A stretch of DNA of 64,000 nucleotides from Streptomyces sp. P9-A4 (GCF_036634195.1 NZ_JAZIFY010000001.1:4040501-4104500), one strand, 5' to 3'; shown: positions 24,386 to 34,544, counted from the first letter of the stretch. Numbers and translations are program-made. The notes: generated from the sequence alone by a model not told the origin.

Positions 24386-25702
24386 CTACCCCCGGGTCCT
24401 GTCCCTTTCCAGGGCCAGCACCGCGACGTCGTCGGTCAGCTCTCCGCCGTTCAGCGAGCGGACCTCCGTGACCGCCGCCTCCAGCAGTTCCTCGCCCCGC
24501 AGCCCCGCCGCCAGCTGCCGGTTGATCATCCCGACCATCCCGTCCTGGCCGAGCCGGGGCGAACCGGGGCCCGCCGAGCGGCCTTCGATCAGCCCGTCCG
24601 TGTACATCAGCAGGCTCCACGCCCCGCCCAGCTCGACCTGCCGGCGCGGCCAGCGGGCGCGCGGCAGCAGTCCGAGGGCCGGGCCGCCGTCCTCGTACGG
24701 GAGCAGCCGGGCGGCCCGCCCCTGCCGGGCGATCAGCGGGGACGGGTGGCCGGCCAGGCACAGGCCCGCGCGGCGTCCGTCGGGTGCGATGTCGACGGTG
24801 CAGAGCGTCGCGAAGATCTCGTCGCTCTCCCGCTCGTGCTCCAGGACCTGCTGCATCGTCGAGAGCAGCTCGTCCCCGCACAGTCCCGCGAAGGTCAGGG
24901 CCCGCCAGGCGATGCGCAGCTCGACGCCGAGCGCGGCCTCGTCGGGGCCGTGCCCGCAGACGTCGCCGATCATGGCGTGGACGGTGCCGTCGGGGGTGCG
25001 CACGGTGTCGTAGAAGTCGCCGCCGAGCAGGGCGCGCGAGCGGCCCGGCCGGTAGTGGGCGGCGAACCGCAGGTCGGAGCCGTCCAGCAGGGGGGTCGGG
25101 AGCAGTCCGCGCTCCAGGCGGGCGTTCTCCTGCGCGCGCAGCCGTGACTCGGCCAGCTTGACCTGTACGGCGTCGGCCCGCTTGCGCTCGACCGCGTACC
25201 GGATGGCCCGGCTCAGCAGCCGCCCGTCGAGCTCCTCGCGGAACAGGTGGTCCTGGGCCCCGACGCGTACCGCCTCGGCCGCCAGCTCCGCGTCGGCGGA
25301 GGCCGCGAGCGCGAGCACGGCGTGGCGCGGGGCGAGGCGCAGGATGTGCCGCAGCGGGGCGAGCGGGTCGTCGCCGGCGGCGGCGCGGGGGCCGGGCAGG
25401 GAGAGGTCGACCAGCACGCAGTGGACGTCGTCGGTGAGGAGCCGCTCGGCCTCGGTCAGGTTGCGCGCGGTCCGGATGCGGACCCGGGTGCCGGCGGCGT
25501 CGGCCGCGTCGAGCAGTTCGGGTACGGCGAGGGCACCCGCCGGGTCGTCCTCGACGACCAGGAGAGTGAGGTCGGTGCGGTCGGTGCCTGTGACTGTGCC
25601 TGTCATAGCGGTGGCGTCCATGGCGGTGGCGTCCGTGACGGTGACGTCGCCGGGTCCCGCAACGGCAGAGACGTTTCTCTGACGCGGTACGGATACGGGC
25701 AT
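24386..25702 (-). CDS. receiver-domain plus PP2C (SpoIIE-type) phosphatase
   Basis: A protein of about 438 residues. Residues 45-165 form a response-regulator receiver (LTLLVVEDDPAG; phospho-acceptor Asp in CVLVDLSLPG), then a coiled linker (KLAESRLRAQENARLERGLLP), then a PP2C-type serine phosphatase domain with the metal motifs GGDFYDT, MIGDVCGHG and DGLIEG and a final DDVAVLALE. It probably dephosphorylates an anti-sigma-factor antagonist under control of a histidine kinase. Neither partner is adjacent. The ATG 25702 start is the first sensible one; the sequence upstream is repetitive. Confidence 0.85.
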   Translation of the reverse strand: MPVSVPRQRNVSAVAGPGDVTVTDATAMDATAMTGTVTGTDRTDLTLLVVEDDPAGALAVPELLDAADAAGTRVRIRTARNLTEAERLLTDDVHCVLVDLSLPGPRAAAGDDPLAPLRHILRLAPRHAVLALAASADAELAAEAVRVGAQDHLFREELDGRLLSRAIRYAVERKRADAVQVKLAESRLRAQENARLERGLLPTPLLDGSDLRFAAHYRPGRSRALLGGDFYDTVRTPDGTVHAMIGDVCGHGPDEAALGVELRIAWRALTFAGLCGDELLSTMQQVLEHERESDEIFATLCTVDIAPDGRRAGLCLAGHPSPLIARQGRAARLLPYEDGGPALGLLPRARWPRRQVELGGAWSLLMYTDGLIEGRSAGPGSPRLGQDGMVGMINRQLAAGLRGEELLEAAVTEVRSLNGGELTDDVAVLALERDRTRG

Positions 25703-25944
25703 CGGTCCGGGTTTCCTTCCCTCCCCCCGAGGTGCGCGGTGCGCCGGGTGGCGCCCCGCCCGTCCCGGACCATAGCGGTAGGGCGGTGCGCAGCGGAATG
25801 GTGACCAGCCGACCGACGGCCGGGCCGGGCTTGGCATATGCCGCGGAAGGGGAGGTACTTGCCCCCGCGGGGCCGCCGGGCCACCCCGAACCCAATGAGA
25901 AACGTCACGCCGGGGCGGGTACGGGGTCTGCGACGGAGACCGGG

Positions 25945-26090
25945 ACGGGTACGGGCTCGGCCAACGCGGCCGGGTGAGTACGGGCTCCACGAACGCGGCC
26001 CGGTGGGTACGTGCTCCACGAACGCGGCCCGGCGGGTACGTGCTCCACGAACGCGGCCCGGCGGGTGCGTGCTCCACGACAGCAGCGGCC
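25945..26090. repeat. tandem array of about five 29-bp units
   Basis: Units of the form CTCCACGAACGCGGCCCGG + TGGGTACGTG, spaced 29 bp apart. The first copy is degenerate and the last is cut off at CTCCACGAC. It lies between the NlpC/P60 and PP2C genes, both on the minus strand. Confidence 0.85.
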
Positions 26091-26133
26091 GGGCGCATGT
26101 CACCTCGCCCGGCCGTCGGCCCCCCGCCCGTCT

Positions 26134-26231
26134 GCACGCGCGCCCGTCCATCGGCACGCGCGCCCGTCCATCGACACGCGCACCCGTCCATCGACACGCG
26201 CGGCCCGTCCATCGGCCCGCGCCCCCGTCCG
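26134..26231. repeat. tandem array of about five 20-bp units
   Basis: Units CACGCGCGCCCGTCCATCGG, varying at two or three positions and slightly in length, run directly into the 3' end of the NlpC/P60 gene. The 25703-26231 gap (529 bp) therefore consists largely of two unrelated tandem arrays and shows no credible gene. Confidence 0.85.
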
Positions 26232-27281
26232 TCACATCGGGCGTACGACTCCCAGGATCTCCATCGAGCCCGCTCCCGCGATCGTCACGTTCCGTCCGGG
26301 GCGCGGTGCGTGCACGATCGCGCCGTTGCCGACGTACATCCCGATGTGGCTCGCGTCCTTGAAGTAGACGATCAGGTCGCCCGGCCGCATGTCCTTGATG
26401 TTCACGTGCGGCAGCAGGCGCCACTGCTCCTGCGAGGTGCGGGGGATCGGCCGGCCGGCCGATCCCCAGGCGCTCTGGGTCAGCCCCGAGCAGTCGTACG
26501 AGCTCGGGCCCTCGTCCCCCCACCCGTACGGCTTGCCGATCTGGGCCGTGGCGAACTCGATCGCCTTCTTGGCCTCCGGCGTCGTGTCGGCCTTCAGGCC
26601 GGCGAGGACGCCCGTGCCGAGCCAGGTCGTCTGGGCCCGGTACTGCGCCTGCTCCTCAAGGCGGCGCAGCCGCTCCCGCTCCTCGGCGGCGAGCGTGGAC
26701 TCCAGCTTCTTCGCCGCTTCGATCCTGTCGTTGATCTGCTTCTTGGCCTGGGCCTGCCGGACGCGGTTGGCCTCCAGCTTGGTCCAGTTGACGCCCGCGT
26801 CCTTGGCGTACACGTCCAACTGGGCCTGGGTGCGGTCCATCTCGCCGAGGAGGTCCGTGGTGGCCTTCGCCCCGGCCTTGAGCCGTCCCGCGGTGTCGAG
26901 GAAGAGCTGCGGGTCGTTGGTGAGGACGAGCTGCGCGCCCTCGGGGAGCCCGCCGTTGCGGTACTGGGCGCGGGCGGCGGCGCCGGCCTTGGCCTTGAGG
27001 TCCTCGATCTTCTCGCGGCCCTCGACGATCATCCGGGCGACCCGGACGATCTCGGCGGACTGCTCCCTGGTCTTCTCCTCCGCGAGGTTGTACGCGTCGG
27101 TGGCGACGGCGGCCTGCCGGTACAGGACCTCGATCTCCTTGCGCACCTCCTCCAGGCTCTTCTTCGGCGGCGGAGGCGGCAGCGGTGCGGCCGAGGCCTG
27201 GAGAGTCAGTGCGGGAGAGGCCAGCACGGTCAGGGCGCAGATCACGGTGATCGCGGCGGTGGCGTGGCGGCGTCGGTTCAC
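26232..27281 (-). CDS. secreted NlpC/P60 peptidoglycan endopeptidase with coiled coil
   Basis: A 349-residue secreted protein: a signal peptide (1 to about 32, hydrophobic AAITVICALTVLASPAL), a Pro-rich linker, a long coiled coil (about 40-215, Lys/Glu/Arg-rich) and a C-terminal NlpC/P60 domain. Cys264 in SYDCSG is the nucleophile, with His in DASHIGMYVG and VHAPRPG. It cleaves D-Glu/mDAP-type stem peptide bonds, as RipA does in mycobacteria. The GTG start is preceded by GAGGGGGAG. I looked for a c-di-AMP riboswitch upstream and did not recognise one. Confidence 0.92.
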   Translation of the reverse strand: MNRRRHATAAITVICALTVLASPALTLQASAAPLPPPPPKKSLEEVRKEIEVLYRQAAVATDAYNLAEEKTREQSAEIVRVARMIVEGREKIEDLKAKAGAAARAQYRNGGLPEGAQLVLTNDPQLFLDTAGRLKAGAKATTDLLGEMDRTQAQLDVYAKDAGVNWTKLEANRVRQAQAKKQINDRIEAAKKLESTLAAEERERLRRLEEQAQYRAQTTWLGTGVLAGLKADTTPEAKKAIEFATAQIGKPYGWGDEGPSSYDCSGLTQSAWGSAGRPIPRTSQEQWRLLPHVNIKDMRPGDLIVYFKDASHIGMYVGNGAIVHAPRPGRNVTIAGAGSMEILGVVRPM

Positions 27282-27312
27282 GAGCTCCCCCTCGAGTGAC
27301 CAGATCTGATTT

Positions 27313-27332
27313 ACCGTCAGTAACTTGACGGT
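27313..27332. promoter_or_regulatory. inverted repeat in the NlpC/P60 promoter region
   Basis: ACCGTCA (27313-27319) and TGACGGT (27326-27332) with a 6-bp spacer, 32-51 bp upstream of the GTG. It sits where an operator or promoter element would be expected. Confidence 0.5.
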
Positions 27333-27545
27333 GACCTTGGCGATAGTGCCATGCGAAACCGCAAAGCAACAGGGGAAACCGGGGCCTGTCGGCCTGCTTC
27401 CCTCACGGGGGACGAGTGGTGCGCGCGTGGCGTTCCCGACGTACGGGGAATTCAGCGGGAGTTGGGGAAAGAAAGGGGAAGGGAGCGGCGAACGGGAAAC
27501 GCCCCCGAGCCGGGGTCACCGGACCCGCGATCGGGAAAGCGGACG

Positions 27546-28337
27546 TCACCGAGGCGCCAGCGCCTCCCACCGCACCGACACCTCTCCCTGCCGCCACCGC
27601 CGCGGCCCGTCCGTCAGCGGCCAGTCCGCCGCCAGGTCGCGGACCGAGCGGATCCACCGTTGCCGCGCGCCGAGCGAGGCGTACGGGGCCGCCGCCGCCC
27701 ACGCCCGGTCGAAGTCCCGCAGGAACGCGTGCACCGGCTCGCCCGGCACGTTGCGGTGGATGAGCGCCTTCGGCAGCCGCTCCGCCAGGTCCGAGGGGCG
27801 CTCCAGCGAGCCGAGGCGGGTCGCGAAGGTCACCGTCCGGGGTCCGTCGGCGTCGAGCGCCACCCACACGTGCCGGCGCCCGATCTCGTCGCAGGTCCCC
27901 TCGACGAGGAGTCCGCCGGGCGCGAGCCGCCCGCACAGCCGCCGCCAGACGGCCGCGACCTGCTCCTCGTCGTACTGGCGCAGCACGTTCGCCGCCCGGA
28001 TCAGGGCGACCCGGCCGGGCACCGGCACCTCGAAGCCGCCGTGCAGGAAGGAGAGGCCCTCGTGCTCGTACGGCTTCGCGGCCTCGACCCGGGCGGGTTC
28101 GATCTCGATGCCGTAGAGGCGGGTACGGGGTTCGGCGGTGCGCAGCCGGGCCAGGAGTTCGACGGCGGTCCAGGGGGCGGCCCCGTAACCGAGGTCGACG
28201 GCGAGCGGCGGCTCGGGGGAGCGGCGCAGGGCGGGGCCGTGGACGGCGGCGATCCAGCGGTCCATGCGGCGCAGCCGGTTGGGGTTGGTGGTCCCGCGGG
28301 TCGGGTTGCCGACGGGGCGGGTGGTGCGCGGGGCCAT
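27546..28337 (-). CDS. class I SAM-dependent methyltransferase
   Basis: A 263-residue protein with motif I as LAVDLGYGAAPWTAVEL (the usual Gly-rich loop, with G-Y-G) and motif II acidic residue in LYGIEIEPARVE. It continues with the segment LIRAANVLRQYDEEQV. The substrate is unknown. It is divergent from mshA, and the pairing of this methyltransferase with mshA is conserved in Streptomyces as I recall, but no link to mycothiol is established. Confidence 0.8.
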   Translation of the reverse strand: MAPRTTRPVGNPTRGTTNPNRLRRMDRWIAAVHGPALRRSPEPPLAVDLGYGAAPWTAVELLARLRTAEPRTRLYGIEIEPARVEAAKPYEHEGLSFLHGGFEVPVPGRVALIRAANVLRQYDEEQVAAVWRRLCGRLAPGGLLVEGTCDEIGRRHVWVALDADGPRTVTFATRLGSLERPSDLAERLPKALIHRNVPGEPVHAFLRDFDRAWAAAAPYASLGARQRWIRSVRDLAADWPLTDGPRRWRQGEVSVRWEALAPR

Positions 28338-28574
28338 GCCGAAAAGGTTACGGGGTGGGGGTCGGGGGCGGCGCACCCCGGTAATTAATTGGCAAAGCGG
28401 CACCGGTGGAGGAAATGAAGGGACCCATTCCGGTGTTGAAGGGGCCGGAGGGCGTACTACGCCCTCCCGCCGTCATGCCCGCGGCGCCCGAGCACCGCCC
28501 CGACATGTCAAGGACGACGTGTTCGGCCTCAGAGAGGCCGACATGTTCAGCCCCCGAGCGGAAGGACCGCCGAC

Positions 28575-29942
28575 GTGAGCCAGTACGTGTCCCGGTTCGC
28601 CGGAACCCGGCACCGGCATCCGGCGCCGACCCGGCTCCGGCTCCCCGGCCGGAACCGCACCCCGCGCCGCGTGGCCATGCTCAGCGTCCACACCTCCCCG
28701 CTGCACCAGCCGGGCACGGGCGACGCGGGCGGCATGAACGTCTACATCGTCGAACTGGCGAAACGACTCGCCGCCATCGACATCGAGGTCGAGATCTTCA
28801 CCCGGGCCACGACCGGCGGGCTGCCCCCGGTCGTCGAGCTGACCCCCGGCGTCCTCGTCCGGCACGTCGACGCCGGCCCCTACGAGGGCCTGGCCAAGGA
28901 GGAGCTGCCCGCGCAGCTCTGCGCCTTCACGCACGGCGTGATGCAGGCGTGGGCGGGTCACCGCCCCGGCCACTACGACCTCGTCCACTCCCACTACTGG
29001 CTCTCCGGCCACGTCGGCTGGCTCGCCGCCGAGCGCTGGGGCGTCCCGCTCGTCCACGCCATGCACACCATGGCGAAGGTCAAGAACGCGGCGCTCGCCG
29101 AGGGCGACACCCCCGAGCCCGCGGCCCGGGTGATCGGGGAGACGCAGATCGTCTCCGCCGCCGACCGGCTGATCGCGAACACGGCCGAGGAGGCCGACGA
29201 GCTGGCCCGTTTCTACGAGGCCGACCCCGGCAAGATCGCGGTCGTCCACCCGGGCGTCAACCTCGACCGATTCCGCCCCGCCGACGGCCGCGCCGCCGCC
29301 CGTGCCCGGCTCGGGCTGCCGCAGGACGCCTTCATCCCGGTCTTCGCCGGGCGGATACAGCCGCTGAAGGCGCCGGACATCCTGCTCCGGGCCGCCGCGC
29401 TGCTTGTCGACCAGGACCCGTCGCTGCGCTCGCGCATGGTGGTGCCGGTGGTCGGCGGTCCGAGCGGCAGCGGCCTCGCGAAGCCGGAGGGCCTGCAGAA
29501 GCTGGCCGCCCGGCTCGGCATCGCGGACGTCGTGCGCTTCCACCCGCCGGTCGGGCAGGACCGGCTCGCGGACTGGTTCCGCGCGGCGAGCGTCCTCGTC
29601 ATGCCCTCGTACAGCGAGTCCTTCGGCCTGGTCGCCATCGAGGCGCAGGCGGCCGGCACCCCGGTGGTCGCGGCCTCGGTCGGCGGTCTGCCCGTGGCCG
29701 TACGGGACGACTCGACCGGTTTCCTCGTCCAGGGGCACGACCCGGCGGACTACGCCCGCGCGCTCGGCCGGTTCGTGGCCGACCCGTCGCTCGTGGACCG
29801 GATGGGCGCGGCGGCGGCCCTGCACGCGGGGTCCTTCGGCTGGGACACGGCGGCCTCGGGGACGGCGGACGTGTACACGGCCGCCATGCACGACCATCGG
29901 CTGCGGGAGAACCGCCGTCGCGTACGCTCCCACCATGGCTGA
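28575..29942 (+). CDS. mshA: MshA, D-inositol-3-phosphate glycosyltransferase
   Basis: A 455-residue GT4-family enzyme that makes N-acetylglucosaminyl-inositol phosphate from UDP-GlcNAc and 1L-inositol-1-phosphate, the first step of mycothiol synthesis. Features seen: [16 protein letters not shown] (acceptor and donor loop), [30 protein letters not shown] and the E-x7-E motif region [15 protein letters not shown]. The normal length and all motifs are intact. A YbjN-domain gene overlaps its end, and both probably form one transcript. Confidence 0.95.
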   Translation: MSQYVSRFAGTRHRHPAPTRLRLPGRNRTPRRVAMLSVHTSPLHQPGTGDAGGMNVYIVELAKRLAAIDIEVEIFTRATTGGLPPVVELTPGVLVRHVDAGPYEGLAKEELPAQLCAFTHGVMQAWAGHRPGHYDLVHSHYWLSGHVGWLAAERWGVPLVHAMHTMAKVKNAALAEGDTPEPAARVIGETQIVSAADRLIANTAEEADELARFYEADPGKIAVVHPGVNLDRFRPADGRAAARARLGLPQDAFIPVFAGRIQPLKAPDILLRAAALLVDQDPSLRSRMVVPVVGGPSGSGLAKPEGLQKLAARLGIADVVRFHPPVGQDRLADWFRAASVLVMPSYSESFGLVAIEAQAAGTPVVAASVGGLPVAVRDDSTGFLVQGHDPADYARALGRFVADPSLVDRMGAAAALHAGSFGWDTAASGTADVYTAAMHDHRLRENRRRVRSHHG

Positions 29943-30453
29943 GGACGTTCGGCGGATCATCGAGGACACCTTCAACGACGCGGAGCTGGACTGGGAGTCC
30001 CCGGAGCCCGGCTCGTACGTCGTGAAGCTCCCGGGCACGCGCAAGCTGTTCACCACGCTCTCGCTCCGGGCGGGCCGCCACTCCCTCTCCCTCAACGCCT
30101 TCGTCATCCGCCACCCGGACGAGAACGAGGCGGGCGTCCACCGCTGGCTGCTCGAACGCAACCTCAAGCTGTACGGGGTGGGTTACGCGGTCGACGGCCT
30201 CGGCGACGTCTACCTCGCCGGCAAGCTGCCGCTCTCCGCCGTCACGCCCGAGGAACTCGACCGGCTGCTCGGCTCGGTCCTGGAGGCGGCGGACGGCGAC
30301 TTCAACACGCTCCTGGAGCTGGGGTTCGCTTCGGCGATCCGGCGCGAGTACGAGTGGCGGGTCTCGCGCGGCGAGTCGACCCGGAACCTCGACGCGTTCA
30401 AGAACCTGACCCAGAAGCCGTCCCAGGAGCCGTCCGAGCAGCCAGGGGGCTGA
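29935..30453 (+). CDS. YbjN-domain protein
   Basis: A 172-residue protein with the type III secretion chaperone-like YbjN fold ([45 protein letters not shown], cores DWESPEPG and [10 protein letters not shown]). The ATG overlaps the last eight bases of mshA, so the pair is cotranscribed and translationally coupled. In streptomycetes and mycobacteria this family regularly accompanies mshA. Its function is not known. Confidence 0.85.
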   Translation: MAEDVRRIIEDTFNDAELDWESPEPGSYVVKLPGTRKLFTTLSLRAGRHSLSLNAFVIRHPDENEAGVHRWLLERNLKLYGVGYAVDGLGDVYLAGKLPLSAVTPEELDRLLGSVLEAADGDFNTLLELGFASAIRREYEWRVSRGESTRNLDAFKNLTQKPSQEPSEQPGG

Positions 30454-30592
30454 CCGCTTCGGGTCTCCTTCTTCCCGCTCTCCTCTTCCGGCTCCCCTCT
30501 TCCGCGTCCCTTCCCGCAAGGGGCTTCTGCTGCCATGCTCTCGCCCAACGCAGATCTGAACACCGTTCATACATGTGAAAGGGCTCAGGTTC

Positions 30593-32308
30593 ATGGCACT
30601 CAGCAGAAGGCAGTTCGTCGGCGGCGCGGCGGCGGTGGCGGGAGCGGCGGGCACGACCGGTTTCACCCTCCCCACAGGCCCCGCCGATCCCACAGGCCCC
30701 ACAGGCCCCACCGATCCCACGCGCCGCATCAGCCCCACCGGCTTCCCCCTCCCTACCCCCCTCTGGCGGGAGTTCGAGTCGGCCCCCTGCACCCACCCCC
30801 AGATCCCCTACGTGGGACGGGCCGGCGCCCACGCCGGGGCCCGCCGCGCACCCCGCCCGCCGGTCGTGGCGAACGCCGTCACCTACGGGGCGACCCCCGA
30901 CGGCTCCGGTGACTCCGCCCCCGCGGTCAACCGGGCCCTCGCGGAGGCCGGGGAGCGCGGCGGCGGCACGGTCCTCCTGCCGCCGGGCACGTACCGGATC
31001 GACGACTACCTGCGGATCGGGCACAGCGGTGTCGTCCTGCGGGGTGCGGGCTCCGGCCGCACGAGGCTGATCGCCACCCGCAGTCTCACGGAACTGATCG
31101 GCCCCTACGGGTCCCGGTACGGCGGCGACAAGTCGTCCTGGTCCTGGGCCGGCGGCCTGATCTGGCTGTCGCCGCAGGCCCGGCACGCCTCCCTGGTCGC
31201 CGCGGTACGGGACCGGGCCTGGCCCTTCGAGGGCTGGACGGGCAACCGGCGCGACGAGTGGACCACGCTCACCGCCGTCCGTCCGGCCCGCCGGGGCGAC
31301 CGCTCGGTGACCGTCGAGGACCCTTCCGCCCTGACGTGCGGTCAACTGGTCGTCCTCCGGCTGGCCGACGACGCCGGCCACACCCTCCTGGAGCACATGG
31401 CGGGCGGCGGTCCGGGAGCGGAGGCGTACACCTGGGACGACAAGACGAAGCTGACCAGCTACGTCCCCTACGAGTGGCCCGTGAGGATCACCGCCGTACG
31501 CGGCGGGAAGGTCACCCTGGAACGTCCGCTGCCCCTCGATGTACGCCCCGAGTGGGACCCCCGACTCGTCTCCGGGGTGGTACCGCTCACCCACTCCGGG
31601 GTGGTCGGCCTGACCCTGGAGGCGGTCGAGACCCCGCAGTCACCCCATCTGCTCGACAAGGGCTACAACGGGGTCGTCTTCCAGTGCGCGTACGACTGCT
31701 GGGCGGAGGACGTGGTGGTCCGGCATGTCGACAACGGCTTCGGGCTCGTCGCCGCCTCCGCCTGCACCCTGCGCCGGACGCGGGTGGAGGGACGCGGCTC
31801 GCACCACCCGTACTTCTGCCGGGAGGGCGCCCACGACAACCTGGTCGAGGACTTCCGTGTCGTCGCCCGTACGGTCCCGGCGCCGGCCGGCACCCAGCTC
31901 CACGGCATCAACGTCGAGGGCCTGTCCAGCCACAACGTGTGGTCGCGCGGGGTGATGGAGATGGGCACCTTCGACACCCACCGGGGCATGCCGTTCGCGA
32001 ACGTACGGACCGAGATCACGGTCGAGAACAACGGCCGGCACGGCGGGGACGGATCGGCGGGCCCGCTGTACGGGGCCCGGTTCGTCCACTGGAACGTGAG
32101 GGTGACCAACGGCAGGGCCGGTCTGGTGAAGATCGACACCGTCGCGCCGTACAGCGCGACGGTGGGCATCAGCGAGGTCCGCGAATTCGACCAGACCGAC
32201 GTCCCGGACTTCTCCGGAGACCTCCACGCGCGCGTGGAGGCGTACGGAAGCCCGGGATCGGTACGGCCGGGGAACCTGTACGAGGCGCAGCGGGCACTCA
32301 GGCGCTGA
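30593..32308 (+). CDS. Tat-exported right-handed beta-helix protein
   Basis: A 571-residue secreted protein. The N-terminus has a twin-arginine signal (SRRQFVGGAAAVAGAAG) followed by a Pro/Thr/Gly linker with PTGPTGPTDPT repeats. The mature part contains a pectate-lyase-3-like start (NAVTYGATPDGSGDSAPAVNRAL, core TYGATPDGSGD) and a beta-helix with repeated short strands (GVVGLTLEAVETP, NGFGLVAASAC). It probably binds or cleaves a cell-surface or environmental polysaccharide. A GTG at 30575 is a less likely start. Confidence 0.8.
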   Translation: MALSRRQFVGGAAAVAGAAGTTGFTLPTGPADPTGPTGPTDPTRRISPTGFPLPTPLWREFESAPCTHPQIPYVGRAGAHAGARRAPRPPVVANAVTYGATPDGSGDSAPAVNRALAEAGERGGGTVLLPPGTYRIDDYLRIGHSGVVLRGAGSGRTRLIATRSLTELIGPYGSRYGGDKSSWSWAGGLIWLSPQARHASLVAAVRDRAWPFEGWTGNRRDEWTTLTAVRPARRGDRSVTVEDPSALTCGQLVVLRLADDAGHTLLEHMAGGGPGAEAYTWDDKTKLTSYVPYEWPVRITAVRGGKVTLERPLPLDVRPEWDPRLVSGVVPLTHSGVVGLTLEAVETPQSPHLLDKGYNGVVFQCAYDCWAEDVVVRHVDNGFGLVAASACTLRRTRVEGRGSHHPYFCREGAHDNLVEDFRVVARTVPAPAGTQLHGINVEGLSSHNVWSRGVMEMGTFDTHRGMPFANVRTEITVENNGRHGGDGSAGPLYGARFVHWNVRVTNGRAGLVKIDTVAPYSATVGISEVREFDQTDVPDFSGDLHARVEAYGSPGSVRPGNLYEAQRALRR

Positions 32309-33644
32309 CGGGAGCGACCGGCTGCTCGGCGCTGGTGGCGCTGGTGGCGCTGGTGGTGTCTGCGGTGGTGGTGCCGGTGGCGTCGGTGGTGTCAGCGGCG
32401 GTGACGGTGTCGGCTCCGGTGGCCGTCTCCTCGCAGAGGGCCTTGCGCAGTCGGATGGAGTACCCGACGGCGGCGATGACGCCGATGGCGAAGGTCGCCG
32501 CCCAGAGGACGGTCGGGCCGGGACCGCCGACGATCGCGCCCGCGCCGATCGGGGCGACGAAACCGGCGACGGCCCAGGACATCCCCATGACGCCCTGGTA
32601 GCGGCCGCGGGCGTGCTCGGGGGCGAGCCGGGCGGTGGCGGCGGCGTTGGTGGGGACGTGGATCATCTCGCCGACGGTCCAGACGACGACGGTCGCGGCG
32701 AAGGCCACCACGGAGGAGCCCGCGAGGGCGGTGGCGCCGGTGCCGAGGGCGAAGAGGAGGGAGGAGAGGGTGAGCAGGACGACCGGGGAGCGCTTGTCGG
32801 TGAGCCGGTTGACGAGCAGCTGGAAGCCGACGATCACGATGCCGTTGACGGCGATGACGACGCCGTACGAGGAGGGGGAGAGGCCCTGGTCCGCCATGGT
32901 GAGCGGCAGACCGATCCAGGGGGCGGTGAAGACGAGGCAGACGAGGAGGTTGAGCAGGACGAGCGTGCGGAAGGGGGCGTCGCGCAGCACGGTGAGCATG
33001 CTGACCTTCGCCTCGACGACGGGCTCGCCGGCCGTGTCGGTGCGGGCCTCGGGGCGGGTCTCGGGGAGCCGGAGGAAGACGATGACCGCGCACAGCGTGG
33101 TGGCGACGGCGTCGACGACGAAGAGGGTGCGGTAGCCGAGGAAGATCGCGGCGCCGCCGCCGATGGAGGCGATGGCGAAGCCGAGGTTGAGGGCCCAGTA
33201 GTTGAGGGCGTACGCCCGGCGCACCTCGTGGGCGGGGACCATGTCGGCGATGGTGGCGTTGATGGAGGGGCGGACGGCCTGCATGGCGACGCCCATCAGG
33301 AGGACGACGGTCGCGATGGCCCAGGCGCTGGTGACGACGGCGAGGGCGGCGGCGCTGGCGGCGGCCGCGAGGTGCATGGTGATCATGGTGGGGCGGCGGC
33401 CCCAGCGGTCGGTGAGCGCGCCGCCGAGCGGGGATCCCGCGACGCCGCCGAGGCCGTGGAGGGCGACGACGAGTCCGGCGAACCAGGCGGAGTGCCCGAG
33501 CTCGACCGTCAGATAGAGGGAGAGGAAAGTCAGGACGAAAGCCCCGGTCCTGTTGACCAAGGTCGACAGCCAGAGCCACCAGAAGCCCTGCGGGAGCCCG
33601 GAGACCGTCTCGCGGGCTGATCGTCTGAGCGAGTCGATGGACAT
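32298..33644 (-). CDS. MFS transporter
   Basis: A 448-residue twelve-helix major-facilitator protein. Motif A appears as GGALTDRWGRRPTM after the second helix, and a second copy-like RLTDKRSP lies between helices 8 and 9. The C-terminal 45 residues are a Thr/Ala/Asp tail from short DNA repeats (ATSATSAT). The substrate is unknown: DHA1-type drug or metabolite efflux. It converges with the beta-helix gene, overlapping by 11 bp, and diverges from gpmA with palindromes between. Confidence 0.85.
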   Translation of the reverse strand: MSIDSLRRSARETVSGLPQGFWWLWLSTLVNRTGAFVLTFLSLYLTVELGHSAWFAGLVVALHGLGGVAGSPLGGALTDRWGRRPTMITMHLAAAASAAALAVVTSAWAIATVVLLMGVAMQAVRPSINATIADMVPAHEVRRAYALNYWALNLGFAIASIGGGAAIFLGYRTLFVVDAVATTLCAVIVFLRLPETRPEARTDTAGEPVVEAKVSMLTVLRDAPFRTLVLLNLLVCLVFTAPWIGLPLTMADQGLSPSSYGVVIAVNGIVIVGFQLLVNRLTDKRSPVVLLTLSSLLFALGTGATALAGSSVVAFAATVVVWTVGEMIHVPTNAAATARLAPEHARGRYQGVMGMSWAVAGFVAPIGAGAIVGGPGPTVLWAATFAIGVIAAVGYSIRLRKALCEETATGADTVTAADTTDATGTTTADTTSATSATSAEQPVAPVSA

Positions 33645-33666
33645 GTGTGGCAGGCCCCCTGAATAT

Positions 33667-33697
33667 GTAAGTCCCACTGACGGCAGTCGTAACTTAC
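33667..33697. promoter_or_regulatory. inverted repeat upstream of the MFS gene
   Basis: GTAAGT (33667-33672) and ACTTAC (33692-33697) enclose a smaller palindrome ACTG-ACGG-CAGT. It lies 23-53 bp before the MFS start, a position suited to a repressor site. A second palindrome, ATTGAC-N7-GTCAAT at 33724-33742, lies nearer gpmA. Confidence 0.45.
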
Positions 33698-33769
33698 GCA
33701 TCTCATGTGCCGGACGCCAGCGAATTGACTGCGCGCGTCAATCGTCAGAGGTCCATTAGGCTCGTACGC

Positions 33770-34528
33770 ATGGCCGACGCACCGTACAAGCTGATCCTCC
33801 TCCGCCATGGCGAGAGCGAGTGGAACGAGAAGAATCTGTTCACCGGTTGGGTGGACGTGAACCTCACCGCGAAGGGCGAGAAGGAGGCGACGCGCGGCGG
33901 CGAGCTGCTCAAGGACGCCGGCCTGCTGCCCGACGTGCTGCACACCTCCCTCCAGAAGCGCGCCATCCGCACCGCCCAGCTCTCGCTGGAGTCCGCGGAC
34001 CGCCACTGGATCCCGGTCCACCGCTCCTGGCGCCTCAACGAGCGCCACTACGGCGCGCTCCAGGGCAAGGACAAGGCGCAGACGCTCGCCGAGTTCGGCG
34101 AGGAGCAGTTCATGCTGTGGCGCCGCTCGTACGACACCCCGCCGCCGGCGCTCTCGGACGACAGCGAGTACTCGCAGGCGCACGACCCGCGCTACGCGAC
34201 GATCCCGCCGGAGCTGCGCCCGCGCACGGAGTGCCTGAAGGACGTCGTGGAGCGGATGCTCCCGTACTGGTACGACGCGATCGTCCCGGACCTCCTCACC
34301 GGCCGCACGGTCCTGGTCGCCGCCCACGGCAACAGCCTCCGCGCCCTGGTGAAGCACCTGGACGGCATCTCGGACGCGGACATCGCGGGCCTCAACATCC
34401 CGACGGGCATCCCGCTCGCATACGAACTGGACGAAAACTTCAAGCCCCTGAACCCGGGCGGCACCTACCTCGACCCGGAGGCCGCGGCATCGGCCATCGA
34501 GGCGGTCAAGAACCAGGGCAAGAAGTAG
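33770..34528 (+). CDS. gpmA: 2,3-bisphosphoglycerate-dependent phosphoglycerate mutase
   Basis: A 252-residue glycolytic enzyme interconverting 3- and 2-phosphoglycerate. The active-site [18 protein letters not shown] includes the phospho-accepting His13 (core RHGESEWN); other conserved parts are [13 protein letters not shown] and [11 protein letters not shown]. The promoter -10 TAGGCT (33757-33762) is seven bases before the ATG, so the transcript is likely leaderless. A strong terminator follows. Confidence 0.97.
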   Translation: MADAPYKLILLRHGESEWNEKNLFTGWVDVNLTAKGEKEATRGGELLKDAGLLPDVLHTSLQKRAIRTAQLSLESADRHWIPVHRSWRLNERHYGALQGKDKAQTLAEFGEEQFMLWRRSYDTPPPALSDDSEYSQAHDPRYATIPPELRPRTECLKDVVERMLPYWYDAIVPDLLTGRTVLVAAHGNSLRALVKHLDGISDADIAGLNIPTGIPLAYELDENFKPLNPGGTYLDPEAAASAIEAVKNQGKK

Positions 34529-34544
34529 CCCTACGCGTGATCAA

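Noticed and set aside
26100..26212. N-terminal extension of the PP2C gene through the tandem repeats
   Set aside because: The frame stays open, but the sequence is repeat-derived, Arg/Pro/Trp-rich and unlike any receiver-phosphatase start. ATG 25702 fits better.
25945..26231. CRISPR array
   Set aside because: Units are contiguous with no unique spacers and no cas genes are nearby. These are plain tandem repeats.
27282..27545. c-di-AMP (ydaO) riboswitch before the NlpC/P60 gene
   Set aside because: Such riboswitches often precede these hydrolases in Streptomyces, but I could not find the conserved core segments in either half of the region.
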